64,000 nucleotides of DNA from Gymnorhina tibicen. Taxonomy: Eukaryota > Chordata > Aves > Passeriformes > Artamidae. Location: positions 125,159-189,158 of the forward strand of contig VXAZ01003252.1 of the NCBI GenBank assembly GCA_013399875.1, written 5' to 3'. The position numbers and the translations under genes were made by a program. This document shows, in pieces, positions 10,458 through 20,639 of this stretch; the first letter of the stretch is position 1, and every line of letters begins with the position of its first letter. Under the pieces are notes generated by a model that saw only the letters and a list, made by a program, of their open reading frames with translations, searched no databases and had not been told where the DNA came from.

Positions 10458-11600
10458 TTATGCCTCAACATATATTATATTCTTCTCAGGGCTACACATG
10501 TGCTGGCAGCTCTGTCCCCGAGGAGGCTTCACCTGGCAGCCAGTCAGGGCAGAGAAAACTTTCACAATCAGACTACAAGTGACTTTCCCCCCCACTAGCC
10601 GGTGGGGGTAAATGTCCGGATGCCCGGGAAGAATGCCCGTGAAATTGGTCTGGGGGAGGAGCCTTAACACATAAAAGCGATTAACTGCAACCCAATGGGG
10701 GCCATTGGCTTTTGGGTTTTTTGGAGGGAGCGGGGGGCTCGCCTGCAGGGCCAGCTCGGCCCCCCTCCTCCCTTCGTTTTTCCTTCCCTGTGGTCCTGCT
10801 TNNNNNNNNNNNNNNNNNNNNNNNNNNNNNNNNNNNNNNNNNNNNNNNNNNNNNNNNNNNNNNNNNNNNNNNNNNNNNNNNNNNNNNNNNNNNNNNNNNN
10901 NNNNNNNNNNNNNNNNNNNNNNNNNNNNNNNNNNNNNNNNNNNNNNNNNNNNNNNNNNNNNNNNNNNNNNNNNNNNNNNNNNNNNNNNNNNNNNNNNNNN
11001 NNNNNNNNNNNNNNNNNNNNNNNNNNNNNNNNNNNNNNNNNNNNNNNNNNNNNNNNNNNNNNNNNNNNNNNNNNNNNNNNNNNNNNNNNNNNNNNNNNNN
11101 NNNNNNNNNNNNNNNNNNNNNNNNNNNNNNNNNNNNNNNNNNNNNNNNNNNNNNNNNNNNNNNNNNNNNNNNNNNNNNNNNNNNNNGCGCTGCCCGCGGC
11201 GCGCAGCACGAGCCCGCCCGCGGCCGTAACCGCCGCTGCAGCCGCGATCGCAGCCGCCCGCGCCCAGCCGCAGCCGCCGCCGAAGGCACGCTGCCGCCGC
11301 CGCTTGGAAAATCGCGCCCGGCCCGCCACGGGAGCTACGCAGCACACATGCTCCGTCTGCTGAGCTGACGGCGACAAAGCGCTCAGAATTCCTTGTGGTA
11401 ACGCTGTCCCTGTCTCCTGTTTCTTTCCCTGTCTCTCTTTTTCTCTCTCTCTCTCTTCTTTTCCCCACCTCTGCTCTCTCTTTTATCCCCCTTTATCAAT
11501 AGACAGTTCTCAGATATAATACTGCTGCGTTTGTGCTTCATTTCCGCCCGAGAAATCTATCAAAAGAATCCCCCTCGACTCTCTTTACATAGCGGAACGA
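10458..11600. promoter_or_regulatory. CpG-rich island, candidate promoter or first exon (direction unknown)
   Basis: Against an AT-rich background this stretch is strikingly G+C- and CpG-rich, especially 11187-11340 (runs of 'gccgccgctgcagccgcg' type). The left shoulder carries CCAAT-type motifs on both strands around 10693-10710, a GGAGGAG box and TTTTATG/CATAAAA near 10669. A near-palindrome CCCCCAC...GTGGGGG lies at about 10588-10607. The right shoulder grades into a CT-rich tract (11400-11470). A donor-like TTGTG|GTAACG sits near 11400. Retained CpGs suggest either an unmethylated promoter or a young insertion. Open frames on both strands cross the N gap and are not evidence of a protein. 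An LTR origin is possible (TGTTGTCTCG starts on the minus strand at 11607), but no target duplication was found. Confidence 0.45.
10802..11186. other. Assembly gap (385 N)
   Basis: A run of 385 unknown bases sits inside the CpG-rich island. High G+C content is a common cause of such dropouts. The true length may differ from the number of Ns. Any exon or transcription start of the candidate island is likely hidden here. Confidence 0.99.
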
Positions 11601-11607
11601 GACAACA

Positions 11608-12330
11608 TCATAGAACTGTGGAATCATAGAATGGTTTGGGTTGGAAGGGACCATAAAAATCATCTAGTTCCAACCCCCTGCAATGAGCAGGGACACTTCC
11701 CACTAGACCATCCAGGCAGGCTTTGAACACTTCCAGGGATGGGACAACCACACCTTCTCTTGGCAACCTGTTTCAAGTGTCTCACCACCCTCACAACAAA
11801 GAATTTCTTCCTTATATCTAACCTAAATTCCTCTCTTTCATTTTGAGCTCATTAGTCCTTGTCACATCACTAGAGTTCCTGATGAAGAGTCCCTTTCTGA
11901 CTTCCTTGCAGGCCCCCTGCAGATGGGAAGGTTGCTATGAGGTCTCCACCACAACCTTCTCTTCTACAGGCTGAACAGCCCAAACTTTCTCAGTCTTTTT
12001 TCATAGAGAAGGTGCTCTATTCCCCTTATCAACTTCATGGCACTCCTCTGGGTTAGTTCCAACTGTTCTATGACCCTCTTACACTGGGAACACCACAACT
12101 GTACACAGTACTGTACACAGTACTCCAGATGGGATCTCATGGGAGCAGAGCAAAGAGGCAGAATCACTTCCTCTGACCTGCTGGTCACACATTTTTTGAT
12201 GCAGCCCAGGATAGGGTCGGCTTTCTGGGCACTCACTGGAAGCTTGTGTTGAGTTTTCCGTCAACTATCACCCCCAAGTCCTTTGCAGTGCTGCTCTCAA
12301 TCACTTCTCTGCCTAGCTTGTAGATGTAGG
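11608..12330 (-). mobile_element. CR1 LINE (reverse, about 720 bp of the 3' end)
   Basis: It begins on the plus strand with 'tcatagaatggtttgggttg' and 'ctagttccaaccccctgc', the reversed CR1 tail. It then continues through coding remnants of the end of the second frame. A 90-codon stretch at 11964-12236 (minus) includes 'QKADPILGCIKKCVTSRSEE', the CR1 segment before the 3' UTR. A local duplication of 'gtacacagtact' lies at about 12101-12124. The 3' end abuts the CpG island exactly, with no spacer. It is inactive owing to truncation. Confidence 0.93.
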
Positions 12331-12908
12331 TAATCTGGAAATAATCGGGAAATATGTCTGAAAATGAAGAATGGAATGGAGCAAGTTGTCATCTTTCTAT
12401 TCAGTTTAGTGAGCCTAATGTAGATGAAAACTCCATACAGTCTTGATACAAGACTAAAATCATGTGACACAATAAAGTACATTCTGTCATGGCTCATATA
12501 TTTAGAATATGACATTTATAAGAAGAAAGTAGAAAATAAAATGAGAAAAATATGTTAGGTGATGAACTACATATCTTAGTAGACACCTCAAATAGTCAGA
12601 GACAGAAAAGAATTTTGAAAAGTCTTGTAAGAAGACTGACATCAAAGGCTGATTTTCATTGCACTTACATAATTAATTGGAGATTTTGCTTCCATAAGTG
12701 AAAAGTACATTAAATGTTTAAGGTCATCTCCCATTTGAAGAGGAAAGTACAGACTGAGAACTTTGTGCCCTCTTCGTATACTTTGAACTTGTAAGCAACT
12801 TATACCAGCAAGGTATTTCATTTTTCATTTGTGTAACACTGTATTTTTAGGTTCATAGAGAATAATAAGCAGGAATAATACACTGAAGTACATCCAGTGC
12901 TCTGTATC

Positions 12909-13012
12909 TGTGCTGGTTTTGGCTGGGGTAGAAATAATTTTCTTCACAGTGACGAGTATGGTGGGGGCATGTTCTGGGTTTGTGTTGGAAAGACTGTTGA
13001 TACTGTTTTAAA
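12909..13012 (+). mobile_element. ERVL-type LTR, 5' fragment
   Basis: It starts TGTGCTGGTTTTGGCTGGGG, then 'agaaataattttcttcacag' and 'ggtttgtgttggaaagactg'. This is the forward counterpart of the fragment at 5975-6095 and of the 5' end of the complete copy at 56855-57435. It breaks off after about 100 bp. Confidence 0.75.
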
Positions 13013-16000
13013 TTATAAATCCTGAAACAAAGTGCAAGGTATGAAAAGAGTAGACTAAGAATGATCACATGATTTTTTATTACAAATTCTCCCACCATAA
13101 CATTTGCAAGGTGTTTTAAAGAACTATGGTGACAAGTTTGGACATCCTAATTCTGATATTTAAATACATGTCTGCATTTAAACACAAGAAAGCCTGCATT
13201 AATTCAAATAGTACTATCTGTGAAATGTAATCTTAGACATACATTAGACACTTCTAAATGTAAATCAACAAAATTTTTATCTTGTGTGCACTGGCAATAC
13301 CTGAAAGCTTACATTCTGAGGCACAGACAAATAAATGCAACAACTGTCAACCAAAATAATAATCTAGCCTGGGTCTAAAAAAATCCTTTTTATTAAAATT
13401 AAACCTCAAAAATTAAAAATTGTATCCATTATCCTGGATTTTTTTTTATTTACTTAACTGCAGTTGAAATCACTAACACCATATGCAGAGTACAGAAGTT
13501 ATACAGCAAAAAACAGCTACAACAACAGGAAACTGGAAAATAACATTTTCCTGCAGCTTTTGTATCTTACCATGGCTGGAAATCACAAAGGAAACAGAAG
13601 AATGAGCACACTGAAAACTAATTGCACAGATGAAGAACAGAAGTATCACTATCGCTATTTACTGGTGCTAAGATATGGTTAAAACATGGGAAAGAACCCT
13701 ATCAAACTCAGAATCTGGTAGTAGTCCTACCTTAATGATATCAAGTACCTTAAAAGGTGAGAAAAATAACAGCAAAAACACAGTTCTGTTTGTGTTTTGA
13801 TGGTTTGAAATTACATACTTAATTCAGAAAAGCATCTTAGTCCAAAAGAGCATACTAATGATGTTTTTTTTCCAAAATCTAAATGTGGAGTGCTCCTGAG
13901 GACATATGTGAGGCTAATAATATGTGAACACATTAAAGAAATAGTCTTTCTGCCTTAATAAGTACATTTTAAATGTAACCATTTAAATTACAATTTATGC
14001 GTGTGTAATGTTCTGTCTATAAATATCATTCTGGATGATGGTGCAATATCAAAATAGATAGAACACTTCCAAAAGAAGACTGTTTCATAGGAATTTCTCT
14101 CTGAGATACTCTCTCTCAGTAATACAGATTTGTTCAGCCACAAAAATGATCACCAAACCTTTCTTTGTTTTTGTCACAAAATTAACTTAGCACAAGATAC
14201 CAAGAGCAGAAGATGGGCCCATGCACTAACACATGATTGTCTGCACCATTTGATTTCTAGGTCAGCACCAATGCTGACTTTGGCTCAGACAGGGAACATC
14301 CTCCCAGATAATGCCTGCACAGAATTTTAAATCATTAAATGTTGGGGAAAATGTCCTATAAACAAAATTTACTTGGTTTGTGGAAGAAAAGCACCATATG
14401 ATTGTGGACCATGTGCACCATGTCATTCACCTGCAGGGTCAGATGAACAACCTTAATACTTAATCCTCAAAGGGGACCCACTGAGAAAGAATTATATTGA
14501 ATTGTCTAGTACTAAGGGTAGTCCAGAAAGTATGATAAATCCACATATCTATACTCTAGAAAGCTAGAAATAGCTTATTTTTTTAAAGCTTAGTTACCCA
14601 ACCATAAAGAAAGAACAGAGCACCAACCTTCTTTGTGATACTGTCTAGAAGAAACACACATTAAAGAATGTAGGATGTCCCAGTCAGTTGCTGACAGTGT
14701 TAGTAATACGAACCCAGGACAAAGACTTCAGTGTCCCCATGCTCTAATTCTTACTCACATTGCAGAGTACTGTAGCAATTCAATTCTAATTACTTGTGTC
14801 TTGTGACTGAGGGCTAGAAAATTATTACATCATACAAGGAATAAGCAAGCATTATGATTTAAGTAGAGCGTATATTTCCCACTATTCTCCTACAAAGGTA
14901 CCTATTACATTTTTTTTCATATATATGCAATTTCCTAAATTCTGGGATTATGCTTTAATCTGCAGAAAAAGAGTGTGATATGGAACCACCAGCCACTCAG
15001 AAAAGAAGTCACTAATATTCTGCAGTTTGGGTCAAACCACTGTAATTTCTTTTCTCTATATATCATTTAGTGCCTTTCCTTTCTTGGAAGAAAGTAATTC
15101 TTTTCTATGTGATGTGAGGATGATCAGAAAAACCTGAGATTTTGCTCATAAATTTCTCATAACATCCTCTACAAATTTTCATACAAGCAGCAATTAGAGG
15201 TCTTAATAAGCACACTACTTTGAGATTAAATGAGTTGTTCTTTAAAAGCCATTCAAGTTTTGCAATAATTTATCCCTCAAAATTGAAAACTGATCAATTT
15301 TGCTGTTATACTTTTGTTTATTTTTTCTTCTTTTGAGTGCCAAAGTAATTGTAGGTATAAAGGTTAATTTTATATGCCAGATTTTTTAAATCCATTTTAA
15401 AATGTTGATTACATGTGCTTTCCTCTCAGCTTTACAACATACAACAACAAATTTTCTTTGACTTTAATGAAAATAAGATCAGATCTACGTTACTTTTTAA
15501 TGTATGACTTTCATATTTTCTATTAGATCATGTGACAAAAAACTTGTCTGAATACTCACAAAGGAGCACACGGAGAAAATGAGTGGTGGGGAAAATCCAT
15601 GTGATACTGTCTCAGCTCCTCCTAGACCCATCCCAGGAGCCATCAGACCATCAGAGGCCCATCTCCACAAGCCCAGAGGAGCAAAGAGACAGAGGCAGGT
15701 AAGAATGCTAATAAAAGACTGAGAGGAATGGATAGTCTGTTCCTGCTCCTCAGGGCTGTTCCAAGAGACTCTTGGAGTCTCCAAGGGTGAGTGTATTGGA
15801 GTGACTGGCTTTGAGGGATGGGAGTAGTACCAGAGAGTTCTCTTTGTGTGTGCATGACAGTCTGTACCAGAAAGTCTAGTTCTTGAGCTTGAGGTAATTT
15901 TTCTGTTTTGTTGAGATGAGTCTAGATTAACCCATATTTCATTAACCTCATTTTAGGTTCTTAGTAATCTTTATTATTATTTGTGATTTGGGGATGTCAG

Positions 16001-16130
16001 AAAAATGCAAAGACAGCCATATAGTTACATGTGGTAGTTGCAAACTCTATTCTATATAAGATCATATAACTTAATGTGGTAGGAACAAGATGGTGACTAT
16101 ACTGCAGACATTTTACTTAAAAGTGCATTT
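13013..16130. other. AT-rich intergenic sequence with one G+C-richer patch
   Basis: Most of this stretch shows nothing recognisable. The patch at about 15540-15850 is richer in G+C, contains AATAAA-like 'ctaataaaag' near 15709 and overlapping palindromes at 15760-15786. It may be the remnant of an unidentified LTR, but no termini or duplication were found. Open frames in the patch on the minus strand (15497-15784) have no recognised domain. Confidence 0.5.
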
Positions 16131-16320
16131 GGAGGGTTGAATTTGGCTGACTTGACAGCTAATACTATCTCATGCCCCCTTCTCTACAGGGGAAGGTGAG
16201 AAAGTAAGATTAAAAAAACCTTCTGGGTCAATAGAAAGACAAGGAAATAATTTGCCTATAATCATCATGGACAGAGACTGGACTGGCAAAATTTTTTTAT
16301 TATTCCTTAAGTACATATAA
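16131..16320 (-). mobile_element. Old ERVL-type LTR, 3' end fragment (reverse)
   Basis: The order 'ggttgaatttggctga', 'tctctacaggggaagg', 'ttctgggtcaatagaaagac', 'atcatcatggacag' and 'ttttttattattcc' matches, with many changes, the reversed 3' half of the family seen at 7505-8260. Divergence is clearly higher than in that copy, so it is older. The leftward end falls near the expected 3' terminus; rightward the similarity fades. Confidence 0.55.
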
Positions 16321-18642
16321 GTAAGAATAGAATTCAAAAAATTCAGCTATTCAGATGTACAGGGGAGCCCATGGCCTCTTCTCACAGAGGACATCCCCAA
16401 AGCCCTCACCTCCCCAAACCTTGTCATGTAAACCAAGACCAGTGTATCAACTGGGGAATTGTTCTTTTTCCTATGCTTTCTGGGTGGAGGTAATCCCAGA
16501 AGGCAAAAACTGATCTATTTATTCTAGAGCTGGGTGTGCTGCCTGTAAGAATCTCTGAAGGAACTTGCATTTTTTTTCTCTTGCCCATTGATACTTCTAC
16601 CCGACCATTTCTCTGTCCTTTATATCTGTTTTTGGAGATGTGACTTGTCTGGATAGAGAAAATACCCACAAATCTATTGAACACTTGTCTTTTGACAGAT
16701 ATTCCTTTGTAAACTCCATCCCTCTTCTTCATACATAGAACACAGGTGTATAACTCTAGGAATGACTATTTCTGTTTCAATGGAAAACAATTAAAATTTT
16801 CGGCATATACAGATAAAGCCTTTTTTTTTTTCCCAGAGACTTGTAACAAGTTTTGGCAAATCAGGAAAGGAAAAGTTACTTTACTTATCACCTGCTGAAT
16901 ATTTATCTAAATTTTCTGAGATTCTACAACTCCATCACAATCTGTTTATATAGAGAGGAAGAAAAAACACGCTCATATAGTGGTACATAGAACTATTGAA
17001 TGTGATATATCTTTCCTTTACATCTGTGAAAATAATATATATTTCAAGAGCTAGGCTAATTAAGCAGATTTTCACTTAAATTATATAATCTTCTTAATTT
17101 ACACACTTTTCTAAGGAACATCACTGAAATATGCATCGGGGGATTCACTGTCCTTCATAGGAAAAACGTCTTCATAATGCACTTTCAAGATACTCACAAT
17201 TTTACATATTTATATCTGTAAATAATTAACTGAATAATTTTTCATCAGATTATATTTTGTAATTAATGTAAAAATTATTTAAACGCATATGCATGGTGAC
17301 CAGAAAGCTGAAAGCCAACAACGTCAAATGACACTTTTTGGTTGCTGGGAGATCTTTTTAAATAGAGATTTAAAATATTAATTATGTCTTCATGAAGAAA
17401 ATTGCTGTGGGTCAAACAAAATGGTAATAAAATAAATGCTTTTTTTTAAATAGAAATATTTCTAAATATTTGTGAATGGTTTAAGTCATCATTGCTATTA
17501 CGTAGCTTCATTCTTGACTCCTCTCTTAACACAGAAAGACTTTTGACTCCAGCTTTCCACCTGTTGCTTCTTTCAAGGGAGAAAGGAATAATTATGCAGT
17601 GCAAAATTAAGTTAAATTGAGCAGAACTATTTATTTTACAAATACTGGTTTTATAAAGTGACAATTAGTAAATGCTAAATAAGACAAAGACAGTTTGATT
17701 TGGAATTACTATCTGTAAAGTATGCTTATTTATAATCAAATTTAATGGTGGCTGTAAATGTTAATTTTTCTAATTCAGTTTGGAGATAAAGGATTGTAAC
17801 TAACTCCACATTAATTTACTAAGGATTAGCAAGAGGAGTGTTGAGAATACTTGAAAGGCCACATTCATGTGAAAATATGAACACAAATCAAAAGAAATCA
17901 GATATTCAGATGCAATTCTAGTTTCAGCTAACATTCCTTCACAGACCAAAAATCATCTGAATAAATAATATAAAATAATTCTTCGACCTTTTTTCAAATT
18001 GATGAGGCTGAACTAATTTTCTAGCTCTTTTTGAAAAACATTTCTACAGCTATCTAGTAAAAGTCAAAGTCAGTATAAGTGTATGATATATGTCTTAGAT
18101 ACATCTAATGGAATGTGATGTAAGAATGTGATTCTCTATTAAATGTAAATCTCTTCCATGTCAAGGTAATAACAGTGTGATTGGTAATAATAATCTCATC
18201 TTTGTTGGTATTTCTTAGTTGGTTATAGTTGATACTCTCACATCATCTAGAGGTTTCACCTATGAACAAGGCTGTACATCGAGACTCACATACATAAGAA
18301 AAGGTCTAAAGAATGCTATACTGATCTGAAGGTCCAGAGTTTAACTATTTTGTTTAATCTACAGCTATACCCTCACAGATGTATTAAAGTCCCCTGGAAA
18401 TTAACTTTAGCTCCAGAAATGGATAGACTATTATGGACATGCCATGAAAAAAAACAAACCATGGCTCTTTCTTAGACTCCTAAGGTTTTCTATTCTTTGA
18501 GGTAAAAAGGTAATCTTCTTTTGAAGGTTTTGAGATTCTCTTGAACATATTTGGTTTTGTTGAGTGGGAGAAAAGTGAGTTGCAATGCTATGTATTGGTT
18601 CCCACAGACTGTAGGGAAATGCTTACAAATCCTGTCTTCCAA
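16321..18642. other. AT-rich intergenic sequence, nothing recognised
   Basis: The 102-codon minus frame at 16424-16732 has no recognised domain and lies next to LTR debris, so it may be unrecognised repeat. Otherwise only short AT-biased frames occur. Confidence 0.5.
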
Positions 18643-19756
18643 GAATCATAGAATGGCTTGAGTTGGAAGGGATCTTAAAGATCATCTAGTTCCAATCCCC
18701 TTGCAATGGACAGAGACACTTTTCACTAAATCAGGTTGTTCAGAGCCCCGTCCAATCTGGCCTTGAACACTCCAAGGGACAGGGCATCAAGACCTCCTCT
18801 GGAGATGTTATAGTGCCTCACCAACCTCACTGTAAAAAATTTATACCTAAAAGCCAATCTAAACCTACTCTGTTTCAGATTGAAGTCACCCCCCCTTGTT
18901 CTATCACTACACATCCTGGTAAAAAGTCTCCCTCTTTCTTGTAGGCTCCCTTCAGGTACTGGAAAGCCACAATTAGGTCATCCCAAAGCCTTCTTTTTTC
19001 CAGGCTTAAAAATCCCAATTCTCTTAGACTTTGCTCGTAGGAGAGGTCCACCACCCCTCTAATCAACTTGGTGGCCATCCTCTGTATTTCCTCCAAAAGG
19101 TCCATGTCCTTTCTGTGCTGGGCACTCCAGAGCTGGAAGCAGCACTGCAGGTTGGTCTCACCATAGCAGGAGAGGGGCAGGATCACCTCCCCTCCCCTGC
19201 TGGCCACACTGTGTTTGATTAAGACCAGGATACAATTGGCTTTCTGGGCTGCAAGTGCAGATTGCTGGCTCACGTCCAGCCTCTCCTCCACCAGCACATC
19301 CAAGTCCTTCTCGTCAGGTCTGCTCTCAGTCTCTTCATCCCCCAACCTCTAGTGATATCGGAGGTTTTCCCCAACCCAGGTGTGGCACCTTGCACTTGGT
19401 CATGTTAAACCTCATGACATTTCCATGTGTCAACTTCTCAAGTTTGTCCAGGTCTTTCTGGATGGCATCCCATCCATCAGCTGGGTGAACCACACCACTC
19501 AGGTCAGTGTCATCGGCAAACTTGATTAGGGTGCACTCTATCGCTTATTCTATGTCATTAATGAAGATATTAAACAGAGTTTGTCCCAGTAAGAACCCCT
19601 GAGAAAAAACATTGATGTTACTGATGTCCGTTGGGACTCTGAGCCATTGACTACTACCCTCTGGATGTGACTGTCCCATCAATTTCTTACCCACCTAACA
19701 GTCCACCCACTGAATCAATCTCTTTCCAATTTAGAGAGCAGAATATTGTGGGGGAC
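18643..19756 (-). mobile_element. CR1 LINE (reverse), 3' segment of a nested pair
   Basis: This is a long, well-recognisable CR1 in reverse. The tail 'atcatagaatggcttgagtt' and 'ctagttccaatccccttgc' is at the left. A 156-codon minus frame at 18875-19345 preserves the end of the CR1 polymerase frame, with blocks such as LDVLVEERLDVSQQSALAAQ and a following ASRGGEVILPLS. Further upstream text ('gtcagtgtcatcggcaaact', 'atgtcattaatgaagatatt') is also CR1. The element is interrupted at about 19757 by a second CR1 and resumes at 19889. It is inactive owing to frame damage and 5' truncation. Confidence 0.93.
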
Positions 19757-19888
19757 CCAGAGAAGTTTTGGATGTCCACATCTTGGAGTGTTCAAGGCCA
19801 GGCTGGATCCTGGTAGCTCTGAACCTGATATAGGGGAAGGTGTCTCTGCCTGTGACAGTTGAAACTAGCTGATTTTAAGGGTTTCTTA
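19757..19888 (+). mobile_element. CR1 3' fragment inserted in the reverse CR1
   Basis: About 130 bp in forward orientation: 'agagaagttttggatgtcca', 'gagtgttcaaggccaggctg', 'ggaaggtgtctctgcctgtg' and 'aactagctgattttaagg'. It interrupts the host CR1 between '...gtgggggacc' and 'ccacgtcaaaagc...'. The nesting shows that this copy is younger than its host. No long target duplication is visible. Confidence 0.85.
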
Positions 19889-19965
19889 AACCACGTCAAA
19901 AGCTTTAGAGAAGTTCAGGTAAATGACATCTGTAGCCCTTTCCTTGAGATGCTGTTCAGAAACTT
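19889..19965 (-). mobile_element. CR1 LINE (reverse), continuation after the nested insertion
   Basis: 'cacgtcaaaagctttagaga', 'gttcaggtaaatgacatctg' and 'gccctttccttgagatgctg' resume the host CR1 exactly where it was interrupted. Similarity ends near 19965. Confidence 0.8.
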
Positions 19966-20081
19966 GAGGAAGACAAGATTCTAGTTGGAGACTTGCAAAA
20001 GGGTGTCATAAACCCAGATCCAAACTTTCTAAATTGAGACATAGACAGAATTTACATGCTTGTGCCCAGGAGAGCAATCTA

Positions 20082-20639
20082 GAAAGCTGTCGGGATCCAG
20101 GGGGTGTTCTGGCAGGGTGCTATGATCTCCTGAAACCGACTCCAACAGAAAGTCACTCGGCAGCCACTGCATTCACACAGACACATGCATGCTCCAGACA
20201 GCTTCTTGACAGGTCGATGGCAAAGAGGCAGGAAGGGTCCTTGTGTGGAATTTCCACAGCAGAGATTTATTTCATCTCTACCATGACAGGAACCCAGGGA
20301 CCAAAGACCTCAGGGGATGGAAAGTTCCAGCCTATATGCAGGGGTGGGGAAAGGATCAGGGACGGGGGCGGTGCATAGGCGGGACTGGGGGACGGGAGCC
20401 AATGGGAAAATGTGAGGGAGTGGCAGGGAACAAGGTCCAATGGGAGACTGGGGAAGGGAGAATTTTCTAGGGAAGGAACAGATAAGGTATAAGGGGGTGG
20501 GGAGGCCAACTGGGGAAGCAGAACTGGGATACATTTTGCATAATGAAACAGCATCCTAGGAAAGGTCTTCTTAGTTCACTCTAACCTGGAGAGGATTTCT
20601 ATCCCTTGTATTATGGGCCCACTGGCCCCCACAGAAAGC
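20082..20639 (-). mobile_element. Well-preserved solo LTR (reverse) with perfect 6-bp duplication
   Basis: The LTR is 20088-20633 (546 bp) and is flanked by exact GAAAGC copies at 20082-20087 and 20634-20639. On the minus strand it runs TGTGGGGGCC...GATCCCGACA. In that sense it has two CCAAT-type (ATTGG) boxes in U3, with the plus-strand CCAAT at about 20399 and 20436. A TATA-type box (TGCATATAGG, 20331-20340) and AATAAA (20266-20271) follow, giving a compact promoter to poly(A) spacing of about 65 bp. The 6-bp duplication fits an ERVK or alpharetrovirus-like group. Perfect duplication and intact signals suggest a fairly recent insertion. No internal genes remain. Confidence 0.9.

Noticed and set aside
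10458..11468. Reverse 336-codon frame and several others across 10.5-11.5 kb
   Set aside because: About half of each frame is unknown residues from the N gap, and frames are open on both strands as expected in GC-rich DNA.
18875..19345. 156-codon reverse frame as a host gene
   Set aside because: Its content matches the C-terminal part of the CR1 polymerase frame, so it belongs to the retroelement.
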